The translations under genes and the position numbers were made by a program. Of a DNA stretch of 64,000 nucleotides, positions 35,559 to 48,630 are shown one piece after another. The DNA lies in the NCBI GenBank assembly GCA_019843655.1, contig JACDQD010000102.1:6209501-6273500 (forward strand), read 5' to 3'. The notes under the pieces are model-generated. The model was not told the DNA's origin, made no database searches, and was given only the letters and a program-made list of their open reading frames with translations. Source of the stretch: Lethocerus indicus (Eukaryota; Arthropoda; Insecta; Hemiptera; Belostomatidae). Within the stretch, counting starts at the first letter, position 1. Every line of letters begins with the position of its first letter.

Positions 35559-38066
35559 AGTAATAGCGTGGTTTTAATATAATAGTGAAATAGTTATTCT
35601 TAATATTTTCTTCTTCATCAATTTTGTTTATTATTTTTACGATTATGTATACATTTATATTACCTCTGCAATGTCATATAACGTACGACAATATTCTATA
35701 GAATAAAAGAGTAAATATTTATTTAATTATTCGTTTGGTTCTTCATTATTTAAAGCGTGATTATAAAAGCCTTCCTGCAATAAAAGTTATAGAAAATAAC
35801 AAATATTATTAAGTTGGTAGCTGTTTCTGTTACGACTTTAGTTATTAAAAAGTAGTCTAGGTTTGGCCCCTTTAGGCGCGGGATGGGCCTAAAATCGATG
35901 GCGCCGTCCTCGGAGTTTCCGATGGTTATCAAAAGCAATGTTATTCATGTTACGGTATTTCATACTATGGAGGTCTGAAGGCCACAAAGGAATCAAGATT
36001 CCAGGCGCCTTTAGTTTATGGATGATCCTAGTTTCAGTGCTAAATCTAGCTTCAACTTCGATATGACTCCTCGGCTAAATCTATCGCTGCGGTTTATATA
36101 ATTTTTTTTAATGGAATGTGCGGTACTAGTTACCAAATTATTTTCCCTTCGAAAAATCAATCCCCCGTATTTTATTTTTGCACTGTGCCTATTTGTGATA
36201 CATCCGTATGCCATATAAAGTAAGTCCATATAAGTTAAAGTGATTGTTACTATAAAATAAGTTTCTGATTCCCGTACATGGTTCATCCCAATGTAGTATT
36301 GTTTTAAATGAATTTGCTGCGTCTTTTTTCAAGGCCCATAGTCGTAAACTAAACATTAATAAATGTACAGTTTGAAACTTCCCTTTCTTCTGATAATATC
36401 CAAACATTTCCTCTCACCTCCTAACTCTACTATTCATTGAGGATATTTCAGTTCCTCTGGAACCTTATATTCGTAATTGCCTGTCAAAATGGCGGAAGGG
36501 CGAGAGCAGAAAATCGAGTGGAAACCGATTTTTTCTCAGACATTTTTTCTCTTTTTAATAATAGGTCCAAAACAGCCGGTCCTTTTCCCGCTTTCTATTT
36601 CCCGGTTCTTTATTTCCCCTATTTTACTTGAAAAAACGGCCTTATTAAAGGGATGGGACAAGGGGCTCTTCTCTTGCTCCTTCTCTCGGAGGCAAGACGG
36701 ACTAATACGGAAGAGGGTGGGGGGTCGGGAGCGGCTTGGGGATAAGATTTCATTAAATTAAAACGGAATTGTAAAGTATGGCCCGGACTGAAGTGGCCCA
36801 CTCCCCCCTTCCTAAGTGCATTACCGAGGCTTACGCAGCCCACTGGTCAACCCGACTTGAAGTAACCCGCCCTGATATTTCTCCTTCTGACTTATTATGA
36901 GCCATCCTGTATTAGATTCGGCTTTTCTCTATGGTACAGTGAAGCACTGCTGTGTTTGCCAGTTTAAATTTATAGATATGAAGGCGATATCACGTGGTCA
37001 GTTTATGAAATTGAACAAACAACTCTCAGGAAATAAAAACATTCATAACCATCATGGGGACTACTAAATGTAATCCGACAGAATTAATTATATCCTCGTA
37101 TATGTTGAGAATCCTTTAATGCAAGTTTTGACGTCGTAACCTGTCATTTAAACTGATTTTTTCATTTTCATAGTTCTGGACAAATAAGTATGAGGTCAGT
37201 TTAGAGAATTAGTGAGGGCTAATTTCTGAGGCCCAAATCGCGGGAACGCTAAAGCCTCGTCGCGTTTAAATCATTGAACGGCACTCGTAAATCCAATATC
37301 GAACTGATCAGTAGCGGCGCGGCCGCAATAAATTGTAGGGCGGTCGGGCGGGCGACAAACATTGCACCGACCGCAATACTTCATCCGCACTTGTGAATTT
37401 ATCAGGGGAATTGTTCTACCGGGCGACCTGTCCCTATCCGTCGGCGCTATCGAAAACCGGTCACAAACATCCTGATAAAACAAGCAGTCGGTCCAAATTT
37501 GAGTTCTAAGTCTAACGCCTTGAATTGAGTTGGAAGCTCGGAGCCGAATGGAATGGTGCACTCTATTATTTCATAAATTTCAGTGGTTGAGTTACCAGAT
37601 GATTTCGATTGTTCCTTCTGGAAAGCCGCAATGGAATGTATGAAACTTCTGTAGTTTTATCACCTTGAAACCATTGTCAAGTTAGATCTCAATTCGGAGA
37701 CCCGTACACAACCTAGTATCTCAGTTCATGACTAAGTGTCGGGGGGGCATTGTTAATATAATATTTGAATACCGGAAATTTGAAGTCCGGATAACTCTAC
37801 AAACACTATAAATCCTGATGTGTCGTAGCCCCTAGCCCACCTCGGATCTTTCGCGATAGTAAAAGACATTAGTGTTGCAGTGAAGGGCACTTGGGCACCT
37901 TCATAAAATGTGCTTGGCCCGCGGGGACACTGGTGACTTGTGTCGGTGTCCCGTACGGTTTGTGGATTTGTGGAGGAACACTACGGTTTCGAGGAGGTGT
38001 TGAGGGTGGCAATTATCAGGCGACCCTTGGGACCCTTCAGAACATTTGGCCCGAAGATCCAACCCT

Positions 38067-38099
38067 GATGTGCCTTAAGGGAAGGCACATCCGTTCTAA
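38067..38099 (+). repeat. 10-bp hairpin followed by CTAA-T, Helitron-like 3' end
   Basis: GATGTGCCTT and AAGGCACATC are perfect complements separated by AAGGG. Five bases after the stem comes CTAA and then T. Helitron transposons end with a short GC-containing hairpin, a short spacer and CTRR, inserted between A and T. The match to that terminal structure is good, but I could not define a 5' TC end and no second copy is present, so the call is tentative. Confidence 0.2.
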
Positions 38100-40601
38100 T
38101 GTATGGAACAAACCAGTTTCTCTTTGTCTTTCAGCCGTTAGTATTGCTTAGAGAAAGAAATTCCAATTTTACGAATATAAATTCACATAATATATTTCTC
38201 TTTAAATTAAATGAACGACACAATACGTTTGGTTACCGAATGTTGCCGGTTAGGGGCGGGCGGTATATTGTCACTACGTAAACTAATTTGCATACTGATG
38301 GACAGCGAACCAGTCTGAAGTGGCTCGAACCGCTTAAATTATATGGTTGGGATTTCCGTACCAATTCAACACATCTGTATTTTCTATGTTATGTTGGTGT
38401 TCTATGTTATAAAATATTGGTGCTTTAAAATAGAGTTTTACAAGTAATTATGTTTAAAAGGTTTCAAGGAATGATTCTTTCTGGAAATGTATCCTTCGAA
38501 CTTTCCTAAGGACACTAAAAAACTTTGGAATCCACTTAGACCGATCCTATTAGTGATTATATCTGACTTGTATTATTGTATGGGGTAAGTTTAATGTTTT
38601 CCACTGTCTAGTACATTCTCGCAGGAGACAATTATCGAAGTTTTCATAAAAAAGCTACCCGGGCCCAGATAAACTGAAGGTTAAGGGACCTGAGAGAGGG
38701 AGTGCTTCGAAGAGGGGACTAAATGTTATAACGCAGCCTCCACTCCTTGGGAAACTTTCTGAAGGGTTGTTAACGAAAATTTTTGTGTGTAGTTCAAGTT
38801 CGGCTCCTCTTTTTCCCCTTACTGGTACAAGAGGCGGATACAAGATTTAGTCCTGAGCCCTCAACACAGATCTGTACGTTTTTCTTAAGCCTACGGAAAT
38901 ATTTTCTGAAATAAGTTCTTCTGGCAATATCTAATCGAAGATATTCAAGTTATCGAAATTATATTGAACCCCCAAATATGATAACAAATTGTTTATTAAT
39001 ATTTTTAACAAAATATGCGTTCTAATTCCTAAAGCTAAACGTGTTAATATGAATAAACGTGTTTTTCGATTTTACACTCTAGGGGAATAAAGACAAGGAA
39101 CCCAGAGAACATCTTCAAATTATCATTTCCTAACGAAAAGCCTTTAAGTGTACATTTTCGATAAGACCGATAGAATTTTTAAGAAAATAATGTAATTCGT
39201 AACAATTATGCCAAGGCGGCATAAATTGGGACTTCCTAATTCATTCCCATTGTCTTAAATTTAACATAATTTGCATAAAAAAGGGGGGTTTCGCTTAGAA
39301 GGAATAATAGTCGGCCGCCGCGAAAAACCTACCAGGCATAAGGCATTGTTCGTCAGGACAATATCACCGCTAACACCTCTGGGTATTAAGAAAGTAAATG
39401 CACCGAATTAACTTTGCCATTAAGTGTTTCCCCTTGCTCTGTACAAGAAGAATACAGGTCGGGCCCGTCTGCGGGAGACAAATGCTCCCTGTGGCAATCT
39501 ACTTTATGGCTGCGGCGTTTAAGAATTAGCTGACGCCCGCAGCTCACTCGCATCCCTCTTACACCTCTTCCTCTCGACGTTTAATAATACGGCAGTAAAA
39601 GTCATATTATTAACAACAATTTTTTCTCGATTTTAGGGCAAACATATACTATCTCCTCGGAATACCAAATTTCTTTCTGTTGTTTGTAAATATGTTATCC
39701 ACAAGGAAATAAACCAATACTTCAGAGAGAATTAGCCAGGTTTAAATCTTAAATTTAAAAGTCAATAGGCACTTTATATACCCGAAAATCATTATTTCTC
39801 CTTGTTTTAAGGACACATCGGGAGCTTAATGTTCCCATGCTTGTAAGTTCATCTTTAGCGTTTGAAAGGTTAGACCGAGTGGCGCAACAAACTGTCGGAG
39901 CCCTCACAACTGAAGGGGGTGGAATTCTGTAATTGACGGCTCCCCTTACAAATTAGCCGAGGGCGGGGATAAGCAATGTAAGGGCACAGCCGCAACCCTC
40001 TTGTCAGCCCTTGTACGCCCTACGACCAAAAGGGATTCCGAGAGGGGCGTTGATATTTACTGAGGGACATATGTCGGATTTAAGGTTTTGTGCCATCGCT
40101 GTTTTAGCACAGATTGATGGGCCTATCTTGATATATTAAATGAATGCCTACAACTAATTTCACAATGATATATCACTCTAGTCATAATGGCACGGTCTAC
40201 TATAATTGTTAATTCCGAATGTGACCTTAGTTAAAAATATAACATGGCATCGAATGTAGAAATGCACCCCGTCCTTAATTCTTTTTATTAACCATACCCA
40301 GAAAAATATAAAAAATGATGAAAAATCTCTGCTTAATACATATACTACGTACTTTGTCTTGGTATTATGGCTCGTAAAAACGCAGAAGCTCATGGGAGCA
40401 TTGAAGGCTCAATATAGCCGCATCGGAAGGAATATAAATAATGGGCGAGGCATAACGCAGCGGTTATATTAGAGTTTAGGAGGAGATTACCTTGTTTCGG
40501 ATAAAAGGGGTCTCAGGATGATTTTTTTTACCTAGAAAGAGACTTTTCACATAAAATCTATATTATAAATAGGGGTTCATCTTAATGTAAGCTCTTAAGG
40601 G

Positions 40602-40623
40602 GTAAGCTGATGTGTAAGCTGAT
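40602..40623. repeat. Short direct repeat GTAAGCTGAT x2
   Basis: GTAAGCTGAT occurs at 40602-40611 and 40614-40623, and a partial copy (GTAAGCT) at 40587. A small local duplication next to the long AT microsatellite. Confidence 0.7.
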
Positions 40624-40704
40624 TTGGGATCCTGCCCCTGCACCCCTTTTTAAGGTACTGATTCTTTCTGGTATATAAATACTTTTATACATAAATTATT
40701 TATA

Positions 40705-40708
<4 letters not shown>

Positions 40709-40769
<61 letters not shown>
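40709..40769. repeat. (AT)30 microsatellite
   Basis: About 30 uninterrupted AT dinucleotides. Fully self-complementary, so it can extrude as a cruciform and is likely length-variable. Confidence 0.97.
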
Positions 40770-40773
<4 letters not shown>

Positions 40774-43050
40774 ATAAAATGGTAAAACTACTGCCGAATT
40801 ACATGCTCGGTTGAATTCTTGGTGCACGTAGTGACTCTGTAGTGCGATATCGTAGGAAGAGGAATAGGAAGGCAGTAGGAAACGGGAGGATAAGAGCGGA
40901 GTTAATCGAAAAAAAACACGGTGGAGGGTGACCCAGTTGAAACAGTTAGGGTGCTTTTAGGTAATTCGAAGTGCCAGAATGCAAAAACGCAGAAAACAAG
41001 TCCTGTAGCCTGAGACCACAAGCACAGTATGACTTACTGTGAGGAAGAGTGACATTATTAGATTTTAAAAAGGAGAAAATTAAACCACTTGTGTAGGATA
41101 TTACATTTTTAATTGGATGCACTTTCCGCAGTGGTCGAATTTTGTTTTATCTCGGTATTCTTCCGAGACGAGTGGAGAGATATTTCTGAGGTAATTTTCA
41201 CAAACTTTTTCTCTAGATATTTTCTAACATTCAACTGTTTCATATTTATATTGTCAAGTGAATAATATATATACTCATTATTTTTTGTATTATAAAAATA
41301 AATGACGTAATTTATATAAAATATGTGGATAGAGGCATTCAGAAACAGGACGACCATCTGTTAAATTAATAGCATCATCGAAGGTTCATAACGCAAATAT
41401 CTGAATACTGTGGTACAGAAATAATATGTGGGGAAAACGGAGTTAAATAATGCATTATTAATATTCGATTACTGGATAATTAAACTGTATTAAAACCCTC
41501 ATCCATTTTCCATTATAATGGTACCGCAGACATAATTATTATTACCCTGCATATTCTGGATCTGACATATTGTTCCAAAAAATGTAAGAAATAAAATAAA
41601 GAAATTTATTAGAGGAAATAGGTACTGTGACTGAAATTGTTTTACTACCTCAACCACATTACAATGAACAATTCAAAATGTGAACATTTGAAAAAATAAG
41701 GAAAATAATAAGCTTTCCCATGACATTCTACCCTCAGTTATAACTCTATATTTTTATAAATATTTTTAACTGCTTTGAATCCATATTACTATATGGTTGG
41801 ATGATAATAGAGGACTACATTAAATGCCTCTATGATAAATGTTGCCTCTAATATCTAGAAAATTATCTAAAATTTGGAAGAACATGAATTAGGCCTTCAA
41901 AAGGGAAATGGGTAAAGTAGGTGGAGGACTAAAGGTTTTGCCAGGAGGAACTACTAGGCCGGCTAATTTACATCTGTTCGGGGTCGGTCCGTTCGTTTCG
42001 CCGCGTGTCGCGTTTCCAAACTAGTGTTGGGGGCGCATATACATTGGCCCGCCCTCTGATATACGCGACTTTCGGATACGCTCTGGCCGGGCTACGTGCC
42101 ATTCCCGCATACCCCTATCTCACTTTCTCTCCCCGTCACACCCGACCATATCTCTGCTCCCACTCCCCTCTCTCACACACTAACCCGCACGTCCACTACT
42201 GATCCGGGTGCTGGAACTGAAAATATATTACGGGTCGATCGGCCAAAGTAAATACGGGAGCCGGTTCGAGCAGTTTAAAGAAGTGTTACTTAAAAATATT
42301 TTACTCTTTGCATGTTCCTTAAAACACAGTTATGTGGGATTCAGTTCTGACCACTTCACACAATTCTTAGCAATGCCCAAAATAAAGTTTTAAATTTTCT
42401 TCTCATTTGAAACCAAAATATTAAAATAGCAAGGCAAAACTTGTTGTGGGATTTTTACCTTTTGTGGGATGTATTAAAATTATATACGTGTTAGCGTATA
42501 CAAATTCTACCGAGCTTGTAAGAGATGTAAAGACTCATGTATAATACATAATTTGCCTTAGAAGAGGTCCCCGACTGCTGCTCCAAAATTCGAATCCTCC
42601 TGTTACTCGCTTCTTCTATTGTATATTACTGCCGATTTTACTATTAATCAAAGGGAAATAAATATTCTTGATCCTAACGTTTAATCTAGCGTACGTATTA
42701 ACCAAATTATTCCAATTGAGGCGTGCTAGATTTCTGAAATAACCATAATTTTAAAAATCAATCTGAAAATCAATCAGATTAAATAGACCTCGAAATTTCG
42801 AGCGTGCACCCATTCGGTCCCCCCTCCTAATAGCTTTATAAAAAGGAGGATTTTTCAATTAAACTTTGATCCTTTTATATAGACTTTGGTAGGGGGCTGT
42901 ATATAAATTAAAATACTGGCTCGAATTTCTGTCCAAGATTGCGTAAAGAATTGGAGATTCTTTGGGCGTTCCGGTTGTCTAATAAGCTCCGGCAGTGTCT
43001 CGCTTTCTCGTTCCGCATCTCGTCATTAGGCTTGCCTCTTCCTTCCCCCC
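40770..43050. other. Non-coding stretch with island at 41940-42280
   Basis: The block 40800-41070 is purine-rich on the plus strand and of balanced composition, without an ORF of note. From 41100 to 41900 the DNA is AT-rich. The island at 41940-42280 contains a 65-codon ORF with no recognised domain. A B-box-like word (ATTCGAATCC) occurs near 42587 with no partner A box. Confidence 0.5.
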
Positions 43051-43103
43051 CTCTCTCTCTCTCTCTCTCTCTCCCTCTCTCTCTCTGTCTCTCTCTCTCT
43101 CTC
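43051..43103. repeat. Interrupted (CT)n tract
   Basis: About 25 CT dinucleotides broken by one CC (near 43073) and one GT (near 43086). On the minus strand this is a GAGAG array of the type bound by GAGA factor in flies, though no target gene is in view. Ser-Leu and Arg-Glu ORFs across it (66, 67 and 130 codons) are repeat artefacts. Confidence 0.95.
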
Positions 43104-43730
43104 CTACTCACTCAGGAGCGCCTCGGGGAAATTTTATAATTGAGTGTGCGGAGGGCGCGGGCCCCGGGCCCCGGTCGGAGTGGGTTAGGGGACACCCTTT
43201 GAATTTTCTATTTCGAATCCCATTTGGAAGTCTCACCTCGGGGGAGCCTCTTAAGAGGTATCCGAGTCTGAGGCGGGAATTAAGAGGCGTTTTTTCCGTG
43301 GGGCGTTCAGCGAGCCTGCACCGCGCCGCGTGCGGTGACAGCCAAATGCGAGGCCTTAATGAAATTATTCTCGGCCGGCCGCGGTAATCTCGTAAAGTCT
43401 TGTCCTAACTGAATGGCTCAGAAACGCGGCCAAAAGGTACTGGAACCGTGTTCCGATTCTACCGTTTTGGACGTTGGACATCTAGATTTGTATACTTGAG
43501 ACCACGGTTAGAACTAAATGATAGATGTGTTACTGTAGCGTTATTCCTCATAACTGGTAGGACTGTGTTAAGTGACTTTTTCTGATTGGTTTGTATTTCG
43601 GATTGTAGTCACTTCTGTTAAAAAAAATTAATTGTTGGTAGAAAAGGTAGGAAGTGATATTATTTAATTAACATTTGTCAATATATGCTTGGTTGAAGCT
43701 TTTTTAACAAGCGTAAAATGTTGGGCGGAT
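43104..43730. other. GC-rich island then AT-rich linker
   Basis: The island to about 43440 is CpG-rich (GGGCCCCGGGCCCCGG near 43159-43174). It contains a 23-base block (43349-43371) nearly identical to one in the island at 22758-22782. No gene is recognised. Confidence 0.5.
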
Positions 43731-43760
43731 CTTCTCTCCTCTCGCTGGTTTGGTCTTTTG
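43731..43760 (+). repeat. Dispersed repeat family R1, copy c
   Basis: CGCTGGTTTGGTCTTTTG here is an exact 18-base match to the reverse complement of the right arm of the foldback at 33589-33682, with further matches on the 5' side (CCTC-CGCTGG). It shows that the foldback arm is part of a dispersed repeat. The following 380 bases (to about 44140) are of balanced composition and may belong to the same element, but I could not align them to the other copies. Confidence 0.5.
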
Positions 43761-46700
43761 CTAGATTAGGTATCCGCTACTCGGTGTGTTCTCAAGAATT
43801 TTCATCAGTAGGGCGGTAAGTCACTCGAGTATATTGGTTGCCCGAGGCCATCCTGTCGGCCATGCCGCTGCACTTTTATTGTGGAGGTGCACAGTCGTTA
43901 GGAACGGTTCGGCGGCCTCCAGTGAACAAGACCGTTGGCTATTACCGGACACCTGTCAATAGCCACCTCATTTTCACCACCATTGTGTTGCGTCAATATG
44001 AAAAGACGGTGTAAGAAACAAACGCCATTTGAGACTACGGTCTAGTTTGGCTTGTAGTGAGTTCAGCTCCACAGCATGTTCTCTTCGTTACCCGATCTAT
44101 CTCCAAAGAACGCCACTGAGACGTTCTTAACTATATATATAGCGGGAAGCTTAAATCCGCTACTAAGTACACAAACGAAATAAAACTCTTGCACAATAAG
44201 ATTATTCTCAAAGTCGAGGGCGGACACAAAACATTAATTAAAAACACAATAAAATTGCACACAAAGACTAGAAGAGGAGTAATAGTGGCTGGTAAGGGTG
44301 GATGGGAGGAGGGGGGTGGAGTCCGCCGACGGGAACATCAAATAAATTATTGAGGACCAACTCCTCCCTCTCTCTCGGCCCCGTTAATACGGGAGTTTTC
44401 TCTCTTTTTTTCGCTTTTTTCTGTCTGTTGTTCAGAGCCGTTATCAAAAGAATCTGAAAAAAGAGGGAATGGGATGGTCGGGAGTGGGGGCGAGTAGAGG
44501 GGGTAAAAGAGGGAGCGCCGATATTTTTCCGGGGGCTCACTTTCAGCGTCTGAATGAGTGCTGGGGATAGAAATTCCATTATGCAAATTTTCCCCCGCCC
44601 CTCCCCCTCAACCTTCGGGCAATTTGACATCCCCACAGCCAGACCGGCTTTTGTTGTTCCCGTGTTTTATAGCGCCCACTCGAAAAAACAAAACTGGAAT
44701 AAAAAAATAAAAAAGAAAAGGGATAAAGAAGGGTATTAGACAAGGAAGAGAAGGGAGGTATTTAAACCGTACACAACTGGTAAAATTCGATTAGGACGAT
44801 GGTGGGAGGGAAACGGTGCACCGATTGATATTAATGATATCCGCTGAGTCCGCCGCTTCTCCTGGGTCATTTTTTCCTCCCGCTGATCACGAAGTGCTTT
44901 ACTAGGAGAGCATTCTCCGCCAGACATTTACAATCTTCGCCCTGTAAGTTGGACCATTATTTCCCGTATATCGTTGTGTGTGTTTCCATTAGACGACGGC
45001 AGATAATCCGCTGCAAAAATAATGTTATTTTTTTATTTTTCATCCAACAATTTTAACAGATTTCAATCTACGTAAACGGATTCAATATATTACCGTTGGA
45101 TTAAATCCCAATAAATTCAGTTGCTGACGTAGATTGATAGACACTTCGTTTAGTGGTAGTTGAAATAAAATTATTTGCAGCGAGAATTGTATATTCATAC
45201 TGATCTGATCCGCGGGAAACAAGTTCAGAATCCTGATTATCTTTCTGGTTATAATTTCTCCTGATCGTGGAAATTAAAAGGCATAAGTGAAATTTAACAA
45301 TAATTTTTAGAATTCATTTAATATATGCTCTCTATGCTTTGATTAGCGTGATGAGTATCATAAATATATTTTATAAATAATATTATAATTGACCTGTTTT
45401 TTCCTCTCTGAAGGAAGTCTATATGCAAAGTACTACTCATAATTTCATATTATATCTCTGGTGAACCAAGTTTATTACAGAATATTGGATGCGACATTTT
45501 GGTAGGTTCCCGGAAATATGTGAATTAATTAAGCAAAATGAATAAATACTACCTATCTGATTCGTCGAATCTCATAATATAAAGGATGTTTTGCGTGGGA
45601 GTTAATTAATAAGTGCAAGTAATATAACGTGATACTCATGCAAATACTATTTACGAACATTCTATACATAAGATTCTGCGTATATAAAACAATAAATAAT
45701 TCGCTGTTTCTTTTAACAATTTTGCAATTAACAACGTTTGCGATGCAATTGAAGAACGTTATTGCTTTTTTCAAAAGTGAAAGGGAGGCTTCTCCATCAA
45801 AAGTATGTCCATGTTATCAGATCGCTAAATATAATTAATTGTTGTGACTTAAAATAAAAAGAATGGAGAAAATGACAGAAATATCTGATGTGATATTTTT
45901 GTGTCTATTGGTGCTACAAGTTCAAACTGAATTGATTTTCGTTCCTTTGGTTTAAAGTATCGACATGTAATGAACAGCGTGAGTTCAATTCTTCATGGGG
46001 CGTTAATATGGAGTATGAAAATGGAGTCCGGGCTTAATGGAATGAATTTGATCGCTTCAAGAGGTTTACAGAGGTCGAACTTTGTTCCGCTCAATTGCTT
46101 TGAAACCGCTCTGAAAAAGTATTAATACGCTGTCTATTGCGCTTCTGCTCTCTCCTCACAGAAAACCGATTATGACTTGCCGTACTGTGAAATATTAAAT
46201 TGGAATTTTTGTACGAAGCAGTAATTTCGTAAATTCTTTTTTCTAAAATCTAGTCGGCTCTCGTGTCTCGTTCTTCTGCTTAGGTTTAAAAATATTTACC
46301 GTTTTTACAGTAATGAAGGATATTTAAATATTATACATGTTATATAAGTAGATATTTATTTAATCTTTCGCTTCCTTTTTTCTTCCCGTTCGTTTTTTTT
46401 CCTGAAATGTATTAACTTTGTATTGACTCGTTATTAACTCGCTAAATTCAATGTTCTCGTTTCCTTCAAACGTTCCTCAAAATAATAACGTCGCTCAAAG
46501 TAATCTTAACATTTTGTTATTACATTTACTCCTTTGATAATACAAGCTATATAAGGTGACGGGATTCTACCAAACACCTTAGTTAACGGTGAAAATAAAT
46601 CTCTTCTGATCGCGGAATACCAATCTGGGGAAGGCGGAGCGGTCCGACACCCGAAACAAGATAAGGGTAGGCTCGAGAATAGTGCGAGGGGGAATTTTTA

Positions 46701-48559
46701 AGGGTAAATGAAATTTGACGGGATCGGGAAATTTCTTCGACCCTTTTTCTGGGGCCCCTCCGTCACTTCAGCCACGGTGGCGTCCTCCTCTCGCTTAAGG
46801 TGTACGCATTTGCACTCGCCCTAGACCCCTCCAATTCCGGCCCACCACCACCGTCGCAACCCATTTAACAAGTGACGCCGCCGCCCCTCTTGGAATTTCA
46901 TTTTTCCTCCGGGCGAGCATGACAAATACTCTCCCGAGGACCCCTTCACCGATCTCGACCGAGAAATCCGACCTTTCCCGCCGCCCTGTATATATGGGAG
47001 ACTGCGCCAGATTCTTTCCCGCGGGAATGCCCACTGCAGTAAAAACCGCTCCATCAGGAATGTTTCCATTTCAATCCAGTAATCTACTTCAAATTCTGTT
47101 TTACCTTAATTTACACTCACGAATAGCTTATTTGTGTGAAAAATTTATGTTTTAATAATATTATCGAATTAAAATGAACTTTTACAGTGGGAGCAGTAAT
47201 ATTCAAGTCTGGGAAAAACGAAAGAGATATCCCTGGTGACGCATATTAGATCCCAATGGGATCTAGGTGATTCAGGCCATCTATTGACTTGTTTAAATAA
47301 GATTTGAAATTTGAATTCCGGGACAGATGAATATCTGATTGATAATATTACATTTTCAGCGTTTAGATGCGACTAAATTCGTTTATTCCCAAGTTAATAT
47401 ATAAACTAAAAATGAGTTTCCATGGTTTTATATATTCTTTATATATACAATTTATTGGAACAATTGATTGTACACTGTGAAAAATCATTACTTATTTTTT
47501 TTGTAATTTGCGTATTGAATTGAAATAAAGCAAGAGAACAAACTGTTCCTAGTCGAGGATAATGTACTAGTGCAGCTTGTGCTCTTGTATGAATGTTTTA
47601 AGAATCGATAATATATTTAATTATTATGAATAATATAATAATAATATTTAAAAAACATTTCGCGATATATTATGATCCCGAAAATTAACGCAGGCAGCAA
47701 ATTAGGATATAGGTTCCCAGATCCATTTTTGGGAAGGAGTTAAGATTTCGGCATTTTGGCGAGCATTTTCTTCATAAAGCGAGGAGCGGTGTTGTGGATG
47801 TGCGGGTAACTCGGGGGGAAATAAAGACATGCGGTAGCGGTATGGAGGCCGACCGGGGCCCCCCTCCCCCTCCCTAATGCACCCGCTTGTCCTCTTACAT
47901 CCTTCGGCTCTTAGGATCCACTCTGAGTAGACGAGGAGTGTTCCTTTTCTTTTTCCTCCTACCAATATTGTGAACGGGGAGAGGGGGTCGTCCCAGGTCC
48001 CTCTCGTAGGGGAGTGAAATGTGAATATCCCTTACCCGGCGCTCTCCTCTAGAATTCTTCCCGGTTGATTAAAGTACGGGAAAGCAGGAAGAATTTGGGA
48101 GTGGCGATTAAAAAATATTTCTGTGGTGAATTTACCGTAATACAAGAATAACATTATGGTCGGGTAATAATTACCAACAACTTAAAAGAACAATTTATGC
48201 ATTTGCGAGGTTCCATTATTCTATAAAATGGTCTTAAGACGTTGCAGATCAGTTTATTATGACTTGAACTGAGGCATCACTCCTAACCCAAAGAGAAAAA
48301 AAGAAATTTCTATTCCATCCTAAACCGAACATTCGTCCGAAACGGATCCTGTAAACTTAACCCAAACGGTATTAAATGTATCGGAAGAGGAACTTCTTTA
48401 AAGTCGTTTACGCCCAAAAAACCCCCTTTGAGATCCGTTGAAGTCACGGGGCCCCTAATGGAACGCCAGTATGTTCCGTCATAACATGAATAATTTATAT
48501 TTTCCATATACAATGGGATCTCCCCTTTTTGCTCGTTTCCCATCTCCTCCACAAGTAGA
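43761..48559. other. Non-coding stretch with islands at 43800-44100, 44260-44680, 46600-47060 and 47780-48120
   Basis: No recognised gene. The 44260-44680 and 46600-47060 islands yield overlapping ORFs of 61-122 codons in several frames on both strands. A perfect 9+1+9 palindrome built on TAGATCCCA lies at 47247-47265. GGAAGAATT/AATTCTTCC arms flank 48052-48093. AT-rich linkers at 45030-46600 and 47100-47700 hold nothing I recognise. Confidence 0.5.
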
Positions 48560-48570
48560 GGGGGGGGGGG
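48560..48570 (+). repeat. 11-base G run
   Basis: Eleven consecutive G residues directly upstream of a TATA-like box. Similar runs occur at 34288, 52306 and 61003. Confidence 0.95.
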
Positions 48571-48592
48571 TTTAAATTCGATTCGGGGCCGG

Positions 48593-48630
48593 TATAAAGA
48601 GAGCGCAAATATATTTGGTGTGCTTCGGTC
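48593..48630 (+). promoter_or_regulatory. TATA box with spaced initiator-like motif, weak core promoter candidate
   Basis: TATAAAG at 48593-48599 lies in a GC-rich context. TCGGTC (48625-48630), one mismatch from the arthropod initiator TCAGTY, would place the start base at about 48627, some 34 bases from the TATA start, close to the usual spacing. No first exon is identified downstream, although a pyrimidine-rich leader-like stretch follows. It could be a promoter of a non-coding RNA or chance. Confidence 0.18.

Larger units (their letters stand above)
35560..40708. other. Non-coding stretch with islands at 36470-36870, 37210-37540, 37820-38060, 39290-39580 and 39850-40060
   Basis: No gene recognised. 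Overlapping minus-strand ORFs of 91 and 72 codons lie at 36011-36407 and a 94-codon plus ORF lies at 36477-36761, the latter with an internal ATG in a favourable context (CAAAATGGCGG) but no known domain. After a good acceptor (TTCATAAATTTCAG, ending 37583) there is a 22-codon stop-bounded frame, discussed in findings. A perfect 10-bp hairpin (38067-38076 with 38082-38091) lies downstream of a balanced-composition segment. Confidence 0.45.

Noticed and set aside
31737..36495. YY1/Pho-like ATGGCGG words near GAGA-type tracts, suggesting Polycomb response elements
   Set aside because: ATGGCGG occurs about four times on the plus strand, no more than chance in 64 kb, and the sites do not cluster with the CT tracts.
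42580..42600. B-box-like ATTCGAATCC
   Set aside because: No A box or T-arm pairing around it.
42908..43387. ORFs with Ser-Leu or Arg-Glu repeats, up to 130 codons
   Set aside because: They translate the CT microsatellite at 43051-43103; open frames through dinucleotide repeats carry no coding information.
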